Of a DNA stretch of 64,000 nucleotides, positions 35,742-47,700 are shown in pieces. Where the stretch lies: contig OY727096.1 of NCBI GenBank assembly GCA_963402885.1, positions 27,943,820 through 28,007,819 of the forward strand, in the 5' to 3' direction. Position numbers and translations under genes: made by a program. Numbering within the stretch: position 1 is the first letter of the stretch; each line of letters starts with the position of its first letter. This DNA comes from Antedon bifida. Its lineage: Eukaryota; Echinodermata; Crinoidea; Comatulida; Antedonidae. Under the pieces are notes generated by a model. It made no database searches, was not told the DNA's origin, and was given only the letters and a program-made list of their open reading frames with translations.

Positions 35742-38700
35742 GTAAGAAAAATAACCTGTTTTTTATTTGTAATTTTTTGTACAGAGAGCTTCAAAATCAG
35801 GTTCATCTCTAGGCCTAGACTTTCTTTGTCTCGGTTGGTTAGCTAAACAAAAGGTCGGTTAGACCTCACAAAGGGCGCGTGGTGGATTGTTGATAAACTG
35901 CATTGTACTATCGTTTGTGAACTCATTGGGGCCTAGCGTGATTAGAAATTAAATTATTGCGTTCTTTCATAAATATTGCCAGCCTACATTTGATTCGTAA
36001 TACAATGAGTTATATTAAATAATAAAAAAATGACGAACCATTTATTTATGTTGTGTTTCTGTATTAATAATTATTAATCATTTTTGGTTTTTGCTTTGAA
36101 TTGATATTAACTTGGCAATAAAATTGTCATCATGATGATTGCCATTCTATTTTTTGGCTGTCTCAATCAAATAAAAGGATTCTACTTAGGCTTAGTAGTG
36201 CAAATAAAAGAGGATAGTCAAGAAGTCCAGTTTTCAACAGGCCAAGGCATAAACACCTAGGGCCTAGTCCAGTGGTTTACACTCCTAAGGGGCCCTCCAA
36301 CGCTGAGTAAGTTGTATTGGGGCTGCACACATGCTAGAGGGCCCCTTAAGCTCTGGAGCCCACTGGGTTTAGCCAGTGAGCGTTCAATAAATATTGTATG
36401 AAAAATAAATAATTGATTTTTTTAAATGAAAAAAGAATAGTTTAAGTTACCATTACCAAACAATCTATTAAAGAAGTTCAAAGGGAAAAAATGAAAGCAA
36501 GTAACGGAATACACCGGGTACATCATAGGATAGTTGTACTATTATAATCTGTTTATTCTTCTCAAGGAGTCAACAAAAGCAAGCACATCAACAAGTTCTA
36601 GTTCTACATCAACTTCCACTAGCAAGCAGGTACTATATTGATTGATGTGATGCTACAAGTTGTTGTCTATGAGCATGTGTGCATGTACAAAATGCTCGTC
36701 TGTATGCCAAAAGTAAAAGACAACAGCATTTAGTACTACTTATGATCCTTTGTGTTTATTAAATGTACATTATCAAATTGACCTTAAAAATTACTAATAT
36801 TTATAAGATTAAATTGTTTATTTTATGAAGTGTTTACCGTTTAATTATTTTGATATAAATTAAAAATAATTCTCTTTTTTATAAACTTTTTTCTAGCTTA
36901 TTGTTCACCCAGATAAAAAAAGATAAAACAAACTTTTTGGTGAATATGACATTTTAATATAGTATAGTTATTCAATTTTGACAAAAATTTGATCAGAAAA
37001 AAATAATTTACCTGATAAAACCGTCAATTGAAAGGAAAATAGTAAATCAGAAGCCTATCGTCAATGGGTTTCTGAAAAATATTCTTACTCTTACCTTCCC
37101 TGTCCCTGTCAGATCAAGACCTTTGTTTTAATGTATACTCTACAATTATTCTATACCACTTTTGTACCTTTACTTGCAAATCCATTTCCAGTTCTGAATT
37201 AAACCAATGCATTTTATTTGCAAGTGAGCCCTCTATACAGTTTTTAATCTTGTACTACAGTATTTTTGATAAGCAGTGAAAAATTTTGTTTCTTTTTGAT
37301 CCTTTATGATTTGTTTTGTATAATAAATTTTTTGATAAAATACCAGCATGTTGTGTACTTTTTGTAAAATATTTTCTTTCTATATTTCTCTATATAATTT
37401 TTGTAAAACGTGGATAATGATACATACTGTAAACCATATCAAGAATGTGCAACAAGTTTTGTACAAATTATGCTTTTGAAATTGTATTGTGATTCTACTA
37501 GTAACAATGATGTGCTTTAACCATATAGCATCTTATGTTTAAAATAATAAGAATTTCTTTGTACTATATTGCAGTATTAATTTTGTATACTTAACCCATT
37601 TTTTTATTATTATTATTATTTTGAATGGCATATTTGTAACAATATTTGTTAAATAAAGCATGATGTATAAACATTGCCTTTAACACAGAGTGGAGGATCA
37701 AGGATTTTGTAATATAGGGGGAGCCAAGGGCCTAAACATTGTAATTGAATGCTGAAACTTAATTCTAAATGTCTTATCTTTTGCATTACTTCCCCAAACC
37801 CCTCTCCCTCTCCGAAGCCGCATACTGTATGTAACAATGTAAGGTTTGCCATGGTATTATGACATACAATAGTATACAGTACAATACAGGGTACAGTATG
37901 TTTTTCTACTGTAATCATGGACAACAAAAAAATGGAAAATCAATTCTATACACTACTGGGGAGGTTTTCTTGATTTACATTAAACTGTACCTCCTGTTTG
38001 TTTGTTGTAATTAATTAAAGCATAGCATGGTTTTGTTGGTAACTTGAGAAAGAAGTATTTCTCAACTTCGAGTGTTTTGATTGTTTGAGGTTATTTATTG
38101 AGAAATAACGCCACATATTTAGTGTCATTTAAGACTGCCTTTGTCACTTTAAAAGTGACAAAAGGTGGTGACTTTCTCTCAGTGCCACAATTCTGTCATT
38201 TGTCAGGTTTTTTCCCCAATAACAAACTAGAAAACCAACGTTTCTATCTCATTCCGTCAACAATACAGACCTTTTTTTTCTTGTCCCATTGTATGTAATA
38301 TTTAATTTCAACTAATTGCATTCATTGTGTAAACATACTACTGTAATTGATGTAGAGTTGTAGCTTTGTGGTTAAGGCGTTCCGCCTACCAATCCTGGGG
38401 TGATTGGTTCAAATCCTGTCAGGATTGATGACTGAACTCCACTCTCAAAAGCATGTTATAATTTTGTTTATGTACAGTACAGTATTTTGTGTGTACATTT
38501 GTCCTGTGAATATATTGCCATCTGTTTATCAGGACAGTGTTGAAAAAAAATTACCATCGATAATCTCATGTTGCTGCAGCTATTTTTTAGATACTGTGCC
38601 AATACTACTGCAGTAGAAACCCTTCTTTGGCACACCCAAACAGTTTTTAAAGGAGCTGTTTGTTGAGTACCGATAGAGGTCCTACTGAAGCTCACATGAG

Positions 38701-41700
38701 TAAACCCTTTTTTTTTTTCAAAATCTTTGCTTCTTTAAGATCAAGACAACTGGTGAGACAATGAGACCAAAGGTAATTGTTTTTATTTTTAAAAATTATT
38801 TTCCCTTTATTATACCTCGTACAGTTTGTTTTACAGTATACCAATATACAGTAGGTACAATATTTCCCTATTTTTAGAATAGTTAAGTTTAACATGCATG
38901 TCTGGCTTGCATTAATCAATTTTTTACTTACTTACAATGAATGAATATTGGTAATTTGTTTAATACCAAATATACTCTCTATTACATTGTTCTGCAATGT
39001 TTATTTCTGAACAATGCTCTGAACTTCTGGGTGTAAAAACATTGAAATCAACTTTACTATTGTCTTTACTTGCAAGTGGTCTTTAATTGGAGGTAATAAC
39101 TTGCATTGTTTAATTATCCCAGCAAGCCTTGCTTTTCACCTTGTGAAACACCCCTATTTAACTTAATGGTCTGTGCCAAAGTTTTTACTTTTTCAACATG
39201 GCCGCCAAAATAATTTGCATTATTTACAGTTAGTTTATCCCACTTTCCTGACTATCTTGACATTAACAAATATGTCTCACACACTTGGTATCCTATCAAC
39301 AATTAATAAATAATAATACATAATTTGTCATTCTATCTTTTTATTTTATTATGTATAAATACTTCAATAAAATAACAAAAAATTAAAAATTAAAAAAGTA
39401 CAGTAGTGTAGTACGTACAGTAAAGTAAATTCTCCAAAAATCTTTTTTTCAAATTCTTTTGGTTTGATAAAGGTGATGTTTTTTGTTTTATATTGTAGTT
39501 TACTATCATAGAAAAGTTTGAAAAGTTATCTTTTTTTTAAATGGGCGATTTATACTGTACAGTATATTCAAAATCAATGGTTTATGTGTACAATCACAGA
39601 GTATAGAATTATACAAACGCATACCGTAGATAATAATTAAATTTATATGATTACATTACCATTGATAGGCCTACTAAAATGACCAGAAGATGTTAAGTGA
39701 TTTGGCTCTCACTCAGACAACTTTCTTTATCAAGACTTAAGAAAATTTTCTTTATAAAAGTGTTGCCTTACTGTACATCATATGCCTAGAATTTTCAAAA
39801 CTATACACGATTATATTATATTTTAAGATAAAAATGGGAAATAATTATTATAATAAATTGTATTTACAATGCAATAATAATACTAATTAATACTTTCACA
39901 AAATTGATTTACAATTAATCTGAATAAACATTCTTTTTACATAATATTATAGATAATACAAAATTTAATAATATATGTTTTTCTCTGTGTAGTATTATTA
40001 TTTTTTTTTATAGAATTAATTACACCTTAATTTTGTACAAGAATAAATCACTGTTATTTAAACAGTAATTTCTAACCCATCATAAAAACAATCAATTTAC
40101 TGTATATCAAATTTTGTTTAGTTTCATTATTTTATTGGTAGCAATGACCTATTTTAAAATGAATACACATGTAAAATTAAATTTCCAAAACCATTATATA
40201 AGTATCTTATTCTTTTTTTACAGATTTATTAATTTCTAAATAGTTTTAAAATACTGCCTTATTCTACTTATAAACAGAAATTGGAATGTTTTGAAGTTTT
40301 CAGTAATAAAATCAAATATATATAATTTATTCTTTTCTGGCATTAATAATTCACAATGAAGATAATAAATATTGTCTCAAAGTTTAAAGGGACAATCAAA
40401 TTAATAGTGCAAGAGACTCAATATTAACCATATCTTGGAGGTAAATCAACATCCCACCTGTTTTTAAGTACACACATACTGTACTGTAAATACTATAGTA
40501 TGGCCTTTGAAAATCCATTTCCCTCCTCCTACTTGTATCCCCTTCTACACTTTATTCTATCTTCTCCTACCCAATTACCCCTGCCATCCTCTATCCCTTG
40601 TATCTCTTCCCACCCTCTATATCCTCCCACCCTCTATCCCCGCCCATCTGTTTCATGCCACCCTCTATCCCCTGCCACTCCCTATCCCTCCCACCCTCTG
40701 AGTCTATCCCCTCTATCTCAGACTCTTACCACCCATTATATCCCATTCCACCCTATATCCCCTTCCACCCTTTATCTCTTCCCATTATGTTAATACCAGA
40801 GCTTTAGACATTACTTAATATCTCAAAAACAATGTTTAAGGTATAAACTATTTTATTGGTAGTTTTACATAAAACTGTGTGGTCAACATATACAAGCTCA
40901 TGCATTTTGTTACATTAAATAATGTTTAATTAAATATTGTTCAATGCATGATGTTTAACAATTTAATACCTTTGAAAATTTAATGAAAGTTTGAATCTAG
41001 GCCAAATCACTGCAGTGTCGCATGTGTTACTAAACCAGTGAATATCTTAATTTTGATGTGTTTAATTTACAGGAGTGTTTGGTATGATAGAAAATGTTCT
41101 CAACATGACATGAAATTACACTGATTCTTAGGGGTTGTACTTAAGGTTATATTTGAATGACTTATTGGGCCAGTAGATTAGTTTTGTACTAGCCCGAATT
41201 CAAATTTACAGTACTTCCCCGAATTCAAATTTACTGGCCCGAATTCAAATTTTATTAGCCATATAAACCTTGTTTTAAAGATTTTTGAATGTTTTGTAAA
41301 ACCTAATTAGTATCTTCTTCGTATCTTTTTGTAAAAACTAAAAGGAATTTGATGGCAGGTTTTACAGTATAGGCCTGTTATGGGTTGTTGTGGGACTGTC
41401 TGATTTGTCCAGCCAACTTGTACTGGATCGAACAATGGATTCCAATTGTACTTTCATGTCAGGTTGCTCATTATTTTCTACCATACTATCTATGTGTAAT
41501 GTAAACTTTTGACTGTCTGCATGCTTTTACCACGTTTATATTTAATGTTTGTTATTCATAATTGTTAATGTTTAATGCAAAATATACAATATTCTTGATT
41601 TTGATAATATATTAATATTATAATATAATGATTATAAATGTAGTAAATAGTTACCTGATGATCATAAATCAATTTTAAATATTTTTATGAAAAAAGCAAG

Positions 41701-44700
41701 ATGTAATCAAAGGTTAAAGGTTATTTTTTGCCACTTTTATTAACGTGAATACTGAAAACGACATCCCTATTTAGGTGGTGACACCCCTATTTAGGTGGTG
41801 ACACATATTAAGGTTCCCTTGTTTAACAAACAAGGAGAAATAAGGCCAACCCCAAGGTATGTTGGTCTACTGTACAGTATGTTTTTATGATTGAACTACA
41901 CTTTTATATAATTTAGATAATATTACAATACATTTTGGATGTAAAATTATATCAGCATAAAAAGTATGATATTCAAATAAATAATTAGTTTCAAAACAAA
42001 AATGTTGAATTTAAAACAAGATATAATCACTCTGACATTTAATGTTGCAATTATTCGCTATAGTGATGACCTTTGACCTAACTAAAACAAGGTGTTTGAA
42101 TCAAGGTACAGTAGGGGCGCTACTGCCATTTTGTTTTTAAAGAAAATTATTTTATTTACTATACTATACATTTTAAAGAAAAACAAACTTGATTATTGGA
42201 TCGAATATTTATATAATAATTAATATAATAATTTGTTTATTACAACTTTTAATGTAATTGAAAATTCTATAAAGTATTAAATTTACTTTTAGAACGTGTT
42301 GCTATATTGTTTAAATTAAACTATTAAAATGTAAACAAGGTTAGTTCTTTACTTGGGAGGTTAGTGTATCATGTTTTTGTGTTAATACTTATTCAACCGA
42401 GCTTGTTCTTTATGGCTCTGGTTTGATCCGCGGTTCAGCCACTATTTCATATGGTTTTGGTACTAACGAAAATGTTACTTCTCCTTCCAAATCCGGCTCC
42501 ACGTTGTCTGGCATTCTGAACGTGTACTCTTGCAGTAAGTTCCCAATCAACAAGAATAACTCGCACTTTGCGATGTTCTTTCCAATACAAATACGTCTAC
42601 CGGTTGAAAACGGCATAAAGTGAGGGAATTCTGATGGCTTTTTCATCTTTCCTTCGCTGTTTAAGAATCGTTCCGGTAGGAATTCATGAGGTCTGTCCCA
42701 AGCTTCCTCGTCGTGGTGAACAGCCCAAATGTTTGCCAGGACTTGTGTTCCTAAAATAAGACAATATATTATTAATTTAGCATTTAGCATGAGGTCCTGG
42801 AATTCATATATGTATTCAAATAAGTAATTTGAAAAAAATGTAAATATTGAAATCACTTCCAATACAGTAAAGTAAACTAATATCTCCTGCATATTTACAG
42901 TAGATGACATTTTTTATATTATATAATTTTTAAACATCAAATTAAATGTAAAAAGTTATGCAGTAAATCAGGTTTTATACTGTAACTATTAGAATGTGAT
43001 TATAATTTTTGATGGAGCTATTTTTATAATAATTTTTACTAATAATATAATGATCAATTTTGTTTTTAATATTAAAGTATGAATTTAGGATTTAAAAATC
43101 ATACACAGTATTTAGTTCAGTACATTAGTTAGAATTTACATACTACAGTAAGGACATACTAAGAGTTCAAATGACACTTTATTAACACAAAGAATATTAC
43201 TGTATAATAGAACAACAGACTTATAATAACATTCATGCATAATATTTCTAATCTAGTGTTCTACTGTTGGAGAAATTGTAAAATAAGTTAAATATTATAA
43301 TAGACAGTTAACTGGTTTTACACAAAAGAAATCTAGGAGATGACTTTTTAAATGGACGTCATTGACGACATAAAAAAATAACATACTTCATGCTCTAATA
43401 ACAGTATATTCTAAGTAAGAATAAGAATTTTACAATTAATGCTAAATTTAGAAACCCATAGTCCAAAAAATACAACAAACAAACATGAAATTAGGATATG
43501 CAAATTACAATATGCTAATTTGAATATGCAAATTCGGGACAAGAATATATTAACATATTGTAAAGCAATCTATCTACTGTAGGTTATACAGACATTTACA
43601 GAGAATGACAAATATTATATATAGACAAATTTGTTGGAAGAGATCTGCTTGCCCTTTGCTACCTTTAGGTATGTAAAAACCTCTTAATTCTGTGTTCATC
43701 GATGCTGCGTGCGGCAGACCAAACTCGATAGTTGATCTGAAACATTCCAGTATCGCTGCCTCTGTAGGATAACAAAATTAGTAAACAATGTTTGTTAGTG
43801 GTGTTAGCAGGAATGAACATGATAATTTCCCACCTTTCGGTATGTGAAATCCTCGAACATTAGTGTCTCTTGCTGCAGCATGTGGAACTCCCAATATAGT
43901 AAGAGAACTGTAGCGAAGAATCTCATAGACGGTTGCTTCTGCAAAGTTTTTGAAGGAGATAAATGATCAGATAGAAAGAATGTCAGATTTTACAAGACAT
44001 GCCATCATGCAAACTATGCTTAGTATAGACAATATAATAACATACACTGTAGTATTTTCCATTAGAAATATTTAGATTAGATAATTCACAATTGATTGCA
44101 CATGCCTACATAGCCACTAGTGTTGTGATAGTGTCATTATTTACTGTCTCTACAACACAGTTTAGATTGTACATTGTTATACATTCCATATACTTCCCAC
44201 CAGTCTTTAATCAAGCAATCTAATAGATACTGTTCAGTTTATAAAAATGTTAATTACAGAATTTCTAATATTCAATTGATAGTACATGCAAGTAATTACA
44301 GTAATTTATTTTCTGTGTACTAATTTACTATATCATGCATTGGATAAGATTCTTAAACGTCATGCCTTAGAGATATCATGCTTGAAGAATGAAGTAAAAA
44401 TGTTCCAATTGCTGTTGTGCTGCCTTTTATGGGAATTGTCATTGTCACCAAAAAATTGGTATTGAGATTGTCATTGTCGCCAAAAATTGTTTAGATTGAC
44501 ATTGTCACCAATTTAATTATCATATTTTATATATATTATCATTGTCAATGTCACTAAAATTGTTATTTAGATTTTTGTTGTCACAAAAAGTTTTGTTTTA
44601 TAATCAATTACTTTTTACTCAAAATTATGTCGATTTAACTCAAATTAATTAAATTCAATACTTTTAACTATTCTTACCAAGGTATGGCATATCTGGCCTA

Positions 44701-47700
44701 TGTTCCAAGTTCAGTTGTCCATTTGGTCCAACAACCCTATCCAGTTCATCGTGTATGAGAGCCTGTTTCTTTGGAAATGCTGCCATGTACAGCAATGCCC
44801 ATAGCAGAGTGTTAGCAGTCGTGTCTGTCCCTATAGAATGCAATCATGTACTCATTATTAGTTTTGCATTTTTAAGGCCACATTTTGGTATTTAGTTATT
44901 GTTATATACAGTATATTTAAATTTTCAGTAGGTAACTTAGAAAAATGTATTTCTTCTTTATAGTGGGTGACCTATTACAATTTAAGTACAAGTCTGTTCC
45001 ATTATATGTCCTTTGTAGAGTAACCATTGATCAACACACAGAGAAATGTTTTTCAATTGTTTTTTTTAATAGCGTAGTAAAGTTTGTTAAGTTTAAAGTT
45101 TTTTTTAAACATAAGCAATGTATGGCACCAACAGAACATCTCATTCTTAAATAAAAATTAGATTAAAATAGAAACATAATTTTAATGAGGTTACCTGCAA
45201 AGAATATAAGCCACATGTTAATAATGACGTGTTCTGGTGTCAGGAGACTAAGAGATTCATTGTCCTTGTTCCGTGTTGCTTCCTTGGTCGCGCTTAAAAG
45301 CGCATCTAACATATCACGTATGTTCTCCTCGTCAAATGTTGCGAAATGCTGAATGTATTTCTTCATGAGAATCTTATCGCGTTTATCTTTTGCTTTAAAA
45401 AGCGCATCAAACCATTTGTTGGGAAAATGTCGCAACCATGGCAACGTGTTTACCGGATGTATCGGCGAGATAACTTTCATAATTTCTGCCGAGTAGTCCA
45501 AGATTTCCGTCAGTTCTGGGTCGCCACGCTCGTACCGCTCTCCAAACACGAGATTGCATAGAATGTTTAAGGACGCTAAGTGCAAGTCCTCTTTAGGGTT
45601 GAAAGGTTTTGAATTGCGACTGGCAAATTGTTTTACCAATGACGTCGTTTCCATTGTGATTTTGTTTCCGAGGCTTGTGTTGTTGATAACCCTCATGGCG
45701 TTCTTGCATAGCATCATGTGCAGTTTCCATTGTCTGTGGTCCGTGCACGTCATGAACCCCTTTCCATTTACAAGAAATTCTAAAGAGTAAATCTGCGGCC
45801 TATTACAGATCTCAATACCGCTGTATGCCTCTTTTATCACATCTGCACTGTTCAGAACAACTACCCGTTTCGATCCCAATTTAAAACTGAAAATGTCTCC
45901 ATATCGTTTTGCGAGTTCTATCATACTTAAATGCGGATTCTTCATACTAATACTTAATGCGTTACCAATAATGGGGAAAGACGACGGTCCTGGCGGTAAC
46001 CTCCGGATGTTGTAATCATACTGTTCTTTTAAATAGTACATTGCGCACAGAGCAGATCCACACACTGACGCTGCAAGGATCATCATGCAGGTGGTTTACA
46101 GGAGTAACAATCTTCAGTATTCAAATTTAATCTGAAAGAATTTAAATGCATTAAAAACTATTAGTATTTATATAGCATCTTTCCGAAGTGCTTTACATGC
46201 ATCAGGTGGTATTTTGGAAGAAGGTACATTTTAACAAAAAAAATGTCACTGATATTCTTTCTTCTTGGTTATGAACAAAAAATAATAATAAAGTATTTAT
46301 AAAACAAATAAATATTATTATAGTATGCTTGTTCATATTATAATATTACTTTTTACACAAGGTATGATCATGGATGTTTTCCTCCATGGTATAATAGTGA
46401 TGTACACATCATAATAAAATATGTCTGCTGCCCTCTATTGCTTAAAAACTTTAAAAAGTTTTTTGCTATATAAAAAAACTGTACTGTAGTCATTCAAATT
46501 TTGACTACATAATAATACAACTATTATAATATTTAATATAAACTAATATAATTAATTAATAATTAATATATCTAGTAATAAAATACAACATTAATATAAA
46601 TTATTATTTATTTTTATATCTTTATTTTTCACAATAAAATTGTTTGATAGGCTTTAATAAAAATACAGTTATTTTAGTTTATTTTTTTTTTATAATAATT
46701 TAAAACATTGTCTTTTTTTTCATAATCATCACTAAAAAAGTTGCAAAAACAAATTAGAAAACTTGGTAATAACTTTTGAAGACTATTTTAAATATATTAA
46801 TAAGTTGTTACATTACTATAGCAATAAAAATGTAATTGCATATTAATGATAACATATTTGTATAGCATGATTTAATGTATCTATAATATAACAAGAATTA
46901 TTAAAAATAGTAACTGTGATTATATAGGTGGTCATTGCATTTTGTGTCGTTGACCTGGGTGGTTTTAGCCTCACGCAGACCTACTTCTGAGATTCTTTAA
47001 AATAGTCAACAAGGATATAAACTACAGTCATAATAGGCAGCACTTTTACCCATTAAATATTCTAAGAATTAGTTTTAGAAATTTCAGACATTACTGGTTT
47101 GGTCAAGAAGGATTTGGGCAATTCAGACAATCAATCAATCAATCAAAAGTTGATGTCAACGAACGAAATTGAATGCTATTTGATGTTAAATGTTTTTGTT
47201 TCCTTTACTATTAAAGATTTGAATAAAAGTATGATATTTAGTAAACAACCTACATAAACAAACAGTTAGGTATTGATGACGTCAAATAACAATAAACTTA
47301 TTGCTTCCTTAACAATGTTAAAAAATAAATGAAAGTATTGTAATTGTGTTCATTGTGCGTCAGAGTTTAGCAAGCTCGTGGTCTAGAGGTTTGAAAGCCA
47401 GGCTAGTGATCTGGAGGTCGTGGGTCCGAGTCCCACCCAAGAATTACTTAAATTTGTGTTCTCAATGTACTTACATCTGAAAATTAAATTAATAACTAAT
47501 ATTGTATTTAGAAAACATTGCAACAATACAATAGACTAGATAAAAGAGGTATTTATGCTCTCAAATTTGATCTAACTTTATTTGAATTAATAATTGTTAT
47601 TAGGTAATAACATACTTTCCCGCCCACATAATTTAATGAAGAAGGAATAACCAAAAGTACTTTGATATGATTTATTCGGTTTATTAAAGATAAAAAATTT

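Noticed and set aside
38350..38430. Functional tRNA gene
   Set aside because: A- and B-box-like text is present, but the anticodon and acceptor stems do not pair, so it is called a SINE head.
40500..40807. Overlapping Pro/Ser/Leu-rich open frames
   Set aside because: They arise from a pyrimidine-rich tandem repeat that lacks stops in several frames at once; no protein-like composition or splice sites.
42751..42910. Upstream extension of the last P450 exon
   Set aside because: The frame is open to 42910, but the acceptor at 42752-42751 and the loss of P450 similarity beyond it show that this is intron.
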